From positions 1-14,625 of the forward strand of contig DASQDR010000176.1 of NCBI GenBank assembly GCA_035634055.1: 14,625 nt of DNA, written 5' to 3'. This DNA comes from JAICTV01 sp035634055. GTDB taxonomy: Bacteria; Planctomycetota; Phycisphaerae; Tepidisphaerales; Tepidisphaeraceae. Shown here one piece after another: positions 1-5,605 of this stretch. The stretch's first letter is position 1. Every line of letters starts with the position of its first letter. The position numbers and the translations under genes were made by a program. The notes below the pieces were generated by a model, which searched no databases, was not told where the DNA came from, and saw nothing but the letters and a program-made list of their open reading frames with translations.

Positions 1-828
1 ACGGTGCTGGACCCCGCCGGCGGCGCCGACGCCGACGGCCTGAGCGACTTCGCGTGGTCCTACCTCCACCAGGGCGGCCGCCGCGACAGCAGCACCGGCC
101 TCTACCACTTCCGCCACCGCGACTACGACCCGGCGCTGGGACGATGGCTCCAGCAGGACCCACTACGGTATGTCGATGGGATGAATGTCTACGAGTTTGT
201 TAGCGCCAATCCTATTACGCTAACAGACCCAACGGGGTTGACCCCCAATCAGAAGGATGCTGTAGATGTAGGGTGGCTTATCCGCCGCATTCAGGATGTA
301 GAGCGGAAGAACGTAAATGCTTCTCCGTGCGACATTCTGAACATGGTCCAGGACTTCTTCGATGGCGCAACAAAATATATCTATACCGACAGCGCTAAAT
401 GGATCGATCTTAACCACTTTTTTACGAGTGCCGGCTGGGCAGATGACGTGGGTTCAACGGTAACCTATGGGTTCGGCGTTTTGACGGAGGTTGCACAGTT
501 GATCTTTGGACACGTAACGCTTTGGGAGGACGGCATTGCCTCCAGCGCCTTCAACTCAGAGGACATCCCATCTAATAATTTGGGTATCCAGTTCACATGG
601 AAGCTACGGTGTTGTGCCGGCGCGCCCTCGCTGTCGTCGCAGCTGCAGTCATTTCTCGAAAAGGCGGGACCACGGCGCCCCGAAGATGCGCCTGATTGGA
701 ACGTGCTCCCACGCAACGAACGTGAACACGAAGACGCTCATTGGGATGAGTTGAACGGCACGCTAGATGGCTTTCTAGATATATTAAACCCGTTCGATCC
801 TTGGACTTCCGATCTACCGGCTTTTTGA
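1..828 (+). CDS. Rhs-family protein, C-terminal end with variable toxin tip (5' partial)
   Basis: The frame is open at the first base, so the gene begins upstream and only its last 275 codons are present. The conserved Rhs core end is clear: YHFRHRDYDPALGRWLQQDP followed by the DPTGL boundary (226-240), after which Rhs proteins switch to an unrelated toxin tip. The tip (about 195 residues) is lower in GC than the core, as expected for an exchanged module. I do not recognise its family with certainty. It has a DLNHFF segment (near 406-423), a Gly-rich hydrophobic stretch, SSAFNSEDIPSN (541-576) and an acidic, Asp/Glu/His-rich C-terminus. By family knowledge the core forms a shell enclosing the tip, which is released into a competitor cell. 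The tip's toxic activity is inferred from its position only. The putative immunity gene begins 9 bp after the stop. Confidence 0.88.
   Translation, partial: TVLDPAGGADADGLSDFAWSYLHQGGRRDSSTGLYHFRHRDYDPALGRWLQQDPLRYVDGMNVYEFVSANPITLTDPTGLTPNQKDAVDVGWLIRRIQDVERKNVNASPCDILNMVQDFFDGATKYIYTDSAKWIDLNHFFTSAGWADDVGSTVTYGFGVLTEVAQLIFGHVTLWEDGIASSAFNSEDIPSNNLGIQFTWKLRCCAGAPSLSSQLQSFLEKAGPRRPEDAPDWNVLPRNEREHEDAHWDELNGTLDGFLDILNPFDPWTSDLPAF
97..126 (+). repeat. Rhs core repeat, copy 1 (30 bp exact)
   Basis: These 30 bases, coding GLYHFRHRDY, recur without mismatch at 2085-2114 in the second Rhs core. The surrounding core is also clearly similar at nucleotide level from about 1 to 180 and from 1980 to 2165. 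Direct core repeats of this kind are the substrate for tip exchange in Rhs loci. Confidence 0.9.
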
Positions 829-830
829 GG
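827..830 (+). promoter_or_regulatory. Ribosome binding site deciding a TTG start
   Basis: GAGG overlaps the stop codon of the Rhs gene and lies 7 bases before the TTG at 838. It supports translationally coupled expression of the small membrane protein, as expected for a toxin/immunity pair. Confidence 0.5.
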
Positions 831-837
831 GCGACTA

Positions 838-1110
838 TTGCGCGAGATTACTCTTCTTGTCGCGTTTATTCTCATTTCTATTGGCTCTGGAATCGGTGTG
901 CTTGCGGTGTTGACGCTCTTGAGTGGCAATCCACTAACGAGTGTAAGGCCCCCCGAGTCTTCAATGTGGAAGGACATCGCATCAGCGTGTCTATATCTAG
1001 TTTGTGCAGCTACCTTAACAGGGGCGGGTGGGGCGTTAGTGAGACGCTGCCGACATCGACGGCGGCCCGGTGAAAGTTCCGACCGAAGCCGTCGGGACCC
1101 GTGGAAATAG
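838..1110 (+). CDS. Small two-helix membrane protein, candidate immunity protein
   Basis: A 90-residue protein starting at TTG. The start was chosen because GAGG lies 7 bases upstream and the first hydrophobic helix begins at once. Two membrane segments are visible, about residues 5-28 (LLVAFILISIGSGIGVLAVL) and 44-66 (IASACLYLVCAATLTGAGGA). They are followed by a strongly basic, Arg-rich tail (RRCRHRRR...), which predicts both ends on the cytoplasmic side. It has the same low-GC character as the toxin tip before it and starts 9 bp after that gene's stop. I recognise no family. Immunity to the upstream Rhs tip is inferred from position and coupling. A membrane immunity protein would suit a tip acting in the membrane or periplasm. 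An alternative is a chance membrane-like reading frame, but the coupling argues against this. Confidence 0.6.
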   Translation: MREITLLVAFILISIGSGIGVLAVLTLLSGNPLTSVRPPESSMWKDIASACLYLVCAATLTGAGGALVRRCRHRRRPGESSDRSRRDPWK

Positions 1111-1133
1111 GATCGCGGAGGAAAAGGGTGCAT

Positions 1134-1167
1134 TCCTGATTAGCCCCGCGGGTCTGCTTAATCAGGA
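1134..1167. terminator. Inverted repeat beside the insertion element, possible terminator
   Basis: TCCTGATTA (1134-1142) and TAATCAGGA (1159-1167) form a perfect 9-bp stem with a 16-base loop, downstream of the small membrane gene. There is no T-tract, so a classical intrinsic terminator is doubtful. The element end lies 6 bp away, so the palindrome may instead have been the insertion target. Confidence 0.35.
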
Positions 1168-1172
1168 CTGTC

Positions 1173-1192
1173 CGGCTCTGTCTCAACCCTCC
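1173..1192 (+). repeat. Left terminal inverted repeat
   Basis: An exact reverse complement of 1627-1646. The transposase stop codon (1183-1185 on the + strand) lies within it. Confidence 0.9.
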
Positions 1193-1569
1193 ACTTCGTC
1201 ACAAAGGAGGCTGATGTTGTGCACCAGCACCCGCAGCATCATCTCCTTCTTCTGACGCCCTGGCGTCCGCGAGCGCAACGTGCCGCCGCAGCGCCGCGAC
1301 GTCAGCAGCGCGTCGGACGCGCGCCACAGCGTGTTGTGGTCCGGCGCCTTCGCCAGGCCGACGTCGGCCAGCCAGGCGGGCGAGTCGTTCAGCAGCGCCT
1401 CGGCGCGACGGAAGCTCAGGCCGAAGAACTCGCGCACGACCAGGCAGGCGAACAGCTGCGCCAGCGTGAAGTCGTGCCGCGAGAACTTGCAGGAGTGCTC
1501 CGGGAGCAGCCGGCGGGCGAGCTGGTGGGCCACCCGCATCACCGTCCGTGGCGACCGGCAGGTCAACAT
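1183..1569 (-). pseudogene. Transposase remnant, N- and C-terminal ends fused by an in-frame internal deletion
   Basis: The 128-residue frame begins like an IS4/IS5-type transposase: KFSRHDFTLAQLFACLVVRE, then RAEALLNDSPAW and APDHNTLWRASDALL (residues about 29-88). It then jumps directly to a typical transposase C-terminus, GGTLRSRTPGRQ followed by EMMLRVLVHNISLL (residues about 94-121). The central DDE catalytic domain, expected to be some 200 or more residues, is missing. The junction lies near residues 88-95 and keeps the frame. The protein cannot catalyse transposition. The retained N-terminal part could still bind the terminal repeats, but that is speculation. The start at 1569 lies 57 bp inside the right terminal repeat, as expected for this class. 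Confidence 0.75.
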
Positions 1570-1626
1570 CCCGCACGACCTACCGCATCGCGTCAGAACG
1601 CGCGCCTGCTAAAATCCATGCGAATC

Positions 1627-1646
1627 GGAGGGTTGAGACAGAGCCG
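1627..1646 (-). repeat. Right terminal inverted repeat
   Basis: An exact reverse complement of 1173-1192. It lies 57 bp upstream of the transposase start, and Rhs coding sequence resumes about 7-15 bp outside it. Confidence 0.9.
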
Positions 1647-2084
1647 ACGTGACCCCTTTTCTTCGTCTACCGCTGCGACGCGCGGGGGCGGCGGGTCGAG
1701 GAGAGCGACTGCGCCTACACCGCCGGCACGGACCTCTACTACTCCGCCCAGTGGCAGGTGCTGGAGGAGCGGCAGGGTTCGGCGGTCCAGGCCCAGCAGG
1801 TCTGGAGCCCGGTCTACGTCGACGCCATGATCGCCCGCGACCGCGACGCCGACGCCAGCGCCGGCAACGGCCTGGAGGAGCGCCTCTACGCCGTGCACGA
1901 TGCCAACTACAACGTCACCACGCTCGTCAGCACCGCCGGCAGCGTGGTCGAGCGCTTCCGCTACACCCCCTACGGCACGCCGACGGTGCTGGACGCCAAC
2001 GGCTCGATCGACGCCGACGGCCTCAGCGACGTCGCTTGGCGTTACCTGCACCAGGGCGGCCGCTACGACCCCGCCGGGGGCGCG

Positions 2085-2114
2085 GGCCTCTACCACTTCC
2101 GCCACCGCGACTAC
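2085..2114 (+). repeat. Rhs core repeat, copy 2 (30 bp exact)
   Basis: Identical to 97-126. It lies in the orphan core just before its tip, so recombination across the two copies would place the nuclease tip on the upstream Rhs gene. Confidence 0.9.
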
Positions 2115-2795
2115 AGCCCCACGCTCGGAAGATGGCTCGAGCAGGACCCCTTAGGGTACGCCGACGGTCCCAGCCTTTACCTTTACGTCGCCTCAAGCCC
2201 GTCAACGCGTCTGGATCCTTCTGGGCTTCGTGTGCGTCCGCCGGTCGTACGGGGGCGCGACCAGTCTCGCCCTCCAACAAGTTCGAGAACTCCTGCCCAT
2301 AGATGCTGCCCCCCCCACGGCAACGGCTCCCCCGCCCCCACAACCGTGCCACCGCCCTCATCTGCCCCACCGCCAGGTTACGAATGGTATAGCGGCCCGT
2401 CGATCTCTATGCCTGGAACATCGGTGCCGGCGTTCGTTTTAAGGCCAGTTTCCGCTGCTGCGATTGAAGCCGAGAACCTAAAGCGCAGCCTACAATACCT
2501 GAAGGACTTGCCGGGCGGCGCTGGCGGAAAGCCTCCGGGGACTCCAGGCGCGCCCTGCGGGGGGAATAGCGGATGTGATCAGATCATCGATTTGATGATC
2601 GGAACCTATGGTGACCTCAAAGGCACGCTAGAAAGCGGCTTTCAGGCGCATCACCTGAATCAGAATGCTGCCTTTAGCGGGTCCATCCCCAGTGACGCAG
2701 GCATTTCAGTAGGCTTGTTGGGGAATGCCTTTAGCGACGGCGGCTCTCCGCATTGGCTTGCGCATCAGTCTCTCAAAGACAAGTTCTGGAGCCTT

Positions 2796-2798
2796 TAG
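2796..2798 (+). other. In-frame amber codon interrupting the nuclease tip
   Basis: TAG follows CTT (Leu) in KFWSL and precedes GCG CCT GGC GGC. From memory, related tips have an aromatic-Arg-Pro-Gly-Gly stretch at this point (FWxxYRPGG), so the stop probably replaces a Tyr codon with local rearrangement. Readthrough cannot be excluded, but no stimulatory structure is obvious. Confidence 0.75.
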
Positions 2799-3005
2799 GC
2801 GCCTGGCGGCGCGCTGTTTGGTCATAGGCCCACATACGGCGACTATAGCACGGCGATGGAACAATCTCTTCGTGACGCTGGCTGTGGCGAGGCGGCTATT
2901 AGGGTACTCAGTCGGCTGGCTAGCATAAACCGTCAACTCCATGGACTCAGCGACTCCGACGCGATGACGGTGCTGCCTCGGAAGTAGCGACGCGGGAGGC
3001 TCTCG

Positions 3006-3476
3006 GTGAGACGTGAGACGCGGCAACTTTTAAGTGATCTGGGGGAGTTGGACTGGTTCTTCTCCGTCGGCACCGGCACGTTTCCTGAGGTCGCCCGGGT
3101 GCGGTCGTGGGACGATGCTCTGGCTGCCTCTCGCGCCGAAGAGTGGCAAGGCAGTCGGATCGACCAGGCGAACGCCATCTGCCTTCAGCTCTCCAGCGAC
3201 GAGATGAAGCGATGGAATCCGACCGTGCAGGTCATCAAGCCGGAGGTGGAGGAACTGGTGGAGGAGCGAACGCGACGCTCACATCGCGTCCTCCATGACG
3301 TGGACGAGGTGCGCAGGGTCGCGTCTTGGGACTTGTTGCACGCCTGCATGGAGTGCGAGTTCGCCGACCGACTGCGCACCCGCTTCTACCGTGACACCGT
3401 CACGTGGTACTTCCGAGGCCACTACCCCTGCGGCTGGGCAGAGCATCCGCCACCCCAGCGGCACGTCATCTTCTGA
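3006..3476 (+). CDS. Probable immunity protein for the HNH/AHH Rhs tip
   Basis: A 156-residue soluble protein starting at GTG. The start was chosen because GGGAGG (2994-2999) lies 6 bases upstream. There is no signal peptide or membrane segment. The C-terminal half carries WDLLHACMECEFAD, FYRDTVTWYFRGHYPCGWAE and a terminal VIF. I recall this pattern from small proteins encoded directly after Rhs and similar contact-toxin genes, but I cannot name a Pfam family. The acidic central region (VEELVEERT) and soluble character suit a cytoplasmic inhibitor of a nuclease. The gene begins 18 bp after the restored end of the nuclease tip. It is intact although the toxin frame is interrupted, as expected if protection against sister cells remains useful. 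Confidence 0.68.
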   Translation: MRRETRQLLSDLGELDWFFSVGTGTFPEVARVRSWDDALAASRAEEWQGSRIDQANAICLQLSSDEMKRWNPTVQVIKPEVEELVEERTRRSHRVLHDVDEVRRVASWDLLHACMECEFADRLRTRFYRDTVTWYFRGHYPCGWAEHPPPQRHVIF

Positions 3477-4032
3477 AAGTCGAAAGGGGGGTCGGAGTTG
3501 AAAAGGGGAACTCAAGGGAACTAAAGGGTCAGGAATGCCCTGTAGAAACCCTCCGCAGTTCGCTCGCGGACTGCGCCGCCTTCCTCCGCTGGCGGCCGCG
3601 GGTGCGGAGCGTGTACGCGAGCGCCAGTCGATCTGCAATCCGCGCCTCCCACCGACGCACCCGGCAGGAACGGTCACGGGTGACGAAGACGGCGGATCGA
3701 CTAGCGTGGCTTTCCGATTCCTGTCCATTCGCGACCATTCGTGTGCCACACCTTCTTCTTCCGCACCCGCGCCCTCCGCGCCCAGGCGGGGCGTCCCGCC
3801 CGTTTGCATCGGTGTCCATCCGTGCCCCATCGGTGGCTAAAAAATTCTCCGAGCCCTCCTAAACCGCACAGCCGTTCCCGCCAAAGTTAAGGGCGGCAGG
3901 AAGTTCACTGGCGAATGAAGTTGCCCGTGAACCGCTTGCCGCCCGTTCTCCGCGAGCCATCGCTTTCGGCTCGCGTGCGTGACTCCGGACGGGGGACCCA
4001 ATGGTTTTATACCCACCCGAAGAGGTGCAAGT
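3477..4032. other. Non-coding, repeat-containing region
   Basis: No convincing gene is seen on either strand. A perfect 6-bp stem with a 4-base loop is at 3785-3800 (GGCGGG/CCCGCC). Degenerate copies of a word close to GTCCATTCGTG occur at 3723-3733, 3734-3745, 3814-3824 and 3826-3836. The stretch GGCTAAAAAATTC (3834-3846) follows. Any promoter for the gene at 4033 should lie in the last 100 bases, but I see no clear -35/-10 pair. Confidence 0.6.
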
Positions 4033-4707
4033 ATGGCTTCCAACTACCCGCCGAGCCGCGATCAGGACCTGGCCGCCGTGGCGCAGGACCAGGCGGCGAA
4101 GATCACCGCGACGCCGGCCCTGTACGGTTCCAATTCCAGCGAGGCGACGCAGTTCACCACGCTGACGGGCAACTTCGTCACGTCGCTGAACGTCGCGACC
4201 GACCCGGTCACCCGCAACAAGGGTTCGGTGGCCAGGAAAAATTTGGACCGCGCTTTGCTCGCCACGTTTATGAGGGCGTTGAACAACCGGATCCAGGCCA
4301 CCCCCACGGTGACGGCGCAGGCGAAGCTGGACCTCGGTTTGCCCTTGCGCGATCGCACGCCGAGCAGCCGGCCGGCGCCGGCGGAGAAGCCGGTGGTGGC
4401 GGTGGTCGACATCGAGTCGCTGGCCCACGAGGTCCGCGCCACCAGCGAGGTCGCCCCGTCGAAGCGCGGCCGCCCGGACGGCGTCGCCGGCATCGAGTGG
4501 TTCAGCTACGTCGCCGAGCAGGGCACGACCCCGCCGGCCGACCCGGAGGCGTGGCGCTACGAGGGGCAGTCGAGCCGGACCGAGTACGTCGTCGACTACA
4601 ACGCCGCCGACGCCGGCAAGTACGCCACGCTGCGCTGCCGCTACTTCAACCGCAAGGGGGAGTACGGCCCGTTCAGCGACCCGGTCGTGAAGATGATCGC
4701 GGCGTGA
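4033..4707 (+). CDS. Unrecognised protein with C-terminal fibronectin/Ig-like segment
   Basis: A 224-residue protein. The ATG at 4033 is preferred to upstream in-frame starts because GAAGAGG (4019-4025) lies 7 bases before it and the upstream extension looks non-coding. The N-terminal part (residues 1-105) is Ala/Thr/Gln-rich and helical in character (SRDQDLAAVAQDQAAKI, ARKNLDRALLATFMRALNNR), without a signal peptide. A Pro-rich hinge (108-120) leads to a segment with beta-sandwich features: GIEWFSYVAEQG (153-164), a Trp at 174, and DAGKYATLRCRYFNRKGEYG (193-212), similar to Ig or fibronectin type III strands. I believe similar proteins occur widely in planctomycetes as hypothetical proteins of repeated N-terminal layout. 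I have no functional assignment. A word-repeat hairpin begins at its stop codon. Confidence 0.75.
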   Translation: MASNYPPSRDQDLAAVAQDQAAKITATPALYGSNSSEATQFTTLTGNFVTSLNVATDPVTRNKGSVARKNLDRALLATFMRALNNRIQATPTVTAQAKLDLGLPLRDRTPSSRPAPAEKPVVAVVDIESLAHEVRATSEVAPSKRGRPDGVAGIEWFSYVAEQGTTPPADPEAWRYEGQSSRTEYVVDYNAADAGKYATLRCRYFNRKGEYGPFSDPVVKMIAA

Positions 4708-4849
4708 GGCGAACGCTGAAGGATGAACGCTGAACGATGAACGGAAGAGGGGCCGCGGCTCGTATGGCGCGGCCTCGCCCGTTCATCGTTCGGCCGCCCC
4801 CTCCGCTCGTCTGCCGTTCATCATTCATCATTCCTCGTTCAGCATTTCC
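4708..4849. repeat. Word-repeat hairpin, GATGAACG type
   Basis: The left arm (4708-4743) is built of GAACGCTGAA / GATGAACG words. The right arm (4814-4849) is its imperfect reverse complement, built of CGTTCATCATTC words (roughly 27 of 36 pairs by eye). A further CGTTCATCGTTC lies inside at about 4782-4793. The array starts directly after the upstream stop (4705-4707) and ends 7 bases before the next start codon. It may act as a transcript hairpin or terminator-like element. Confidence 0.7.
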
Positions 4850-4856
4850 TACCCTC

Positions 4857-5297
4857 ATGCTCAAGCTCCGACGCAAGCAGAAGGACCGGCGGTCGCTGCG
4901 GACGCTCGACCCGTACGCGGCGCTGCTGTCGCCGCCCCCGCCGCCGCCACCGCCGCCGACGGTGCTGTGGGTGGTCAGCGTGACGGTGGTCGAAGGGGAC
5001 ACGCACGCGGCCGACTTCCACTTCAACGCGGCGGTCACTTGTGACGGGCAAGGGTCGGGAGACGTGGTCGTGTTCGTGCCCGACACGGGGGCGGACGCGG
5101 CGATCGCCAGCGAGCAAATCGCGGCGGACGTGGTGCGGTTCGTCTTCAGCACGGATCAGGTGAAGGCGGGGGTGGGGTGGGAGATCTCGGTGCCGCCGGG
5201 GTGTTTGAATTCATTCGGGTTGGCGATGCCGGTGCCGCAGAGTGGGAATGTCGAACAGGGAATGTCGAATTTCGAAACAGTATTGAATGGAGAATGA
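4857..5297 (+). CDS. Unrecognised small protein with polyproline run; C-terminus encoded by a repeat
   Basis: A 146-residue protein starting at ATG 4857. The extension upstream in this frame is the repeat hairpin, so the start is placed after it. No Shine-Dalgarno sequence is seen. The N-terminus is strongly basic (KLRRKQKDRRSLR), followed by nine prolines (residues 26-34) and then a beta-rich segment (residues 35-124: VLWVVSVTVVEGD, ADFHFNAAV, DVVRFVFSTD, GVGWEISVPPG) resembling an extracellular or structural beta domain. From about residue 129 the sequence (SGNVEQGMSNFETVLNGE) is encoded by the left arm of a GAATGTCGAA repeat, and the stop codon itself belongs to the repeat. The native C-terminus was therefore probably overwritten by repeat invasion. 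Similar layout and neighbourhood suggest a functional link with the gene at 4033, but the role is unknown. Confidence 0.65.
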   Translation: MLKLRRKQKDRRSLRTLDPYAALLSPPPPPPPPPTVLWVVSVTVVEGDTHAADFHFNAAVTCDGQGSGDVVVFVPDTGADAAIASEQIAADVVRFVFSTDQVKAGVGWEISVPPGCLNSFGLAMPVPQSGNVEQGMSNFETVLNGE

Positions 5298-5398
5298 AGG
5301 ACTGATGGGAAACGGGAGAGCGCGATCATCCCGTTTTGGACATTTCCCTGTTCTGCTATTCAGGATTGTTTCGACATTGGGCTATTCGACATTCGCCC
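5244..5398. repeat. Long imperfect hairpin, GAATGTCGAA word type
   Basis: The left arm has two GGGAATGTCGAA words (5244-5255 and 5258-5269). The right arm has inverted copies (TTCGACATT near 5370-5378 and ATTCGACATTC at 5384-5394). The apex is a perfect 7-bp stem AACGGGA (5311-5317) / TCCCGTT (5329-5335) with an 11-base loop. The arms are similar but not identical along about 70 bases. The left arm overlaps the 3' end of the preceding gene. Confidence 0.7.
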
Positions 5399-5430
5399 GA
5401 GATCGAAGCCGCTGGCCGCGGCGGGCATTT

Positions 5431-5484
5431 GTGCGGCTGCGCCGCACGTGCGTGGGTACACGCACCATGGGCAAGCTGCCCATG
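5431..5484. repeat. Three perfect hairpins placed end to end
   Basis: Hairpin 1 is GTGCGGC-TGC-GCCGCAC (5431-5447), hairpin 2 is GTGCGTG-GGTA-CACGCAC (5448-5465) and hairpin 3 is CATGGGCA-AGC-TGCCCATG (5466-5484). Every stem is perfect (7, 7 and 8 bp), the loops have 3, 4 and 3 bases, and no base separates the hairpins. The block lies about 120 bases upstream of lpxD, so it could be a structured 5' leader, an upstream transcript end or a DNA cruciform site. Confidence 0.8.
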
Positions 5485-5490
5485 CCGCGG

Positions 5491-5543
5491 GGGAGTGCTG
5501 AGTGCCGAGTCGAACTCCTGAATCCTGACTCCTGACTCCTCCC
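5491..5543. repeat. Word-repeat inverted array, GAGT/ACTC type
   Basis: Left words GGGAGTGCTGAGTGCCGAGT (5491-5510) face right words ACTCCTGAATCCTGACTCC (from 5514). A pyrimidine-rich stretch follows (to about 5570) before the lpxD start. No separate gene is seen between 5298 and 5605; the stretch is filled by this array, the triple hairpin and the preceding long hairpin. Confidence 0.5.
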
Positions 5544-5605
5544 CCCTTTCCCCGCCCCCCTCCCCCCGTTTTGCCTCGCGGCACTTTCGATTACCCTCCC
5601 CCGCC

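Larger units (their letters stand above)
1173..1646 (-). mobile_element. Internally deleted insertion sequence (474 bp) with perfect terminal inverted repeats
   Basis: The ends are exact 20-bp inverted repeats (1173-1192 and 1627-1646), outer sequence CGGCTCTGTCTCAACC. Between them lies one minus-strand transposase remnant and little else. At 474 bp it is far shorter than a full IS4/IS5-type element (typically above 1 kb), so it is a miniature, probably non-autonomous derivative. I see no convincing target-site duplication. The left flank is the end of the small membrane gene region. The right flank is Rhs coding sequence within about 10 bp, so insertion was accompanied or followed by loss of the adjacent 5' Rhs sequence. 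Family assignment (IS4/IS5-like DDE) rests on the transposase ends only. Confidence 0.8.
1653..2987 (+). pseudogene. Orphan Rhs core with HNH/AHH-type nuclease tip, 5'-truncated and interrupted by an in-frame TAG
   Basis: The frame opens after a stop at 1650-1652, directly beside the insertion element, and reads Rhs core (CDARGRRVEES, ERFRYTPYGTPTVLD, YHFRHRDYSPTLGRWLEQDP) to the boundary DPSGL (2214-2228). The start of the gene is missing. A Pro-rich linker follows, then a nuclease-like tip with the AHH motif in GFQAHHLNQNAAF (AHH at 2646-2654) and LLGNAFSDGGSPHWLAHQSL. This resembles the HNH/Endo VII-fold AHH toxin group. A TAG at 2796-2798, after residue 381, ends translation just past KFWSL. 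The same frame then continues with family-like sequence (APGGALFGHRPTYGDYSTAM...) for 62 codons to a second TAG at 2985-2987. Reading past the first stop places the end 18 bp before the immunity gene, which supports the longer frame as the original gene. Confidence 0.8.

Noticed and set aside
2796..2798. Programmed readthrough or amino acid insertion at TAG
   Set aside because: No stimulatory context or structure is evident and no recoding machinery is visible; a nonsense lesion in an orphan cassette is simpler. Kept as a finding only for testing.
3535..3862. Several 60-150-codon frames on both strands in the gap before 4033
   Set aside because: They overlap one another in different phases, have no ribosome sites and contain repeat words; no protein-like pattern is seen.
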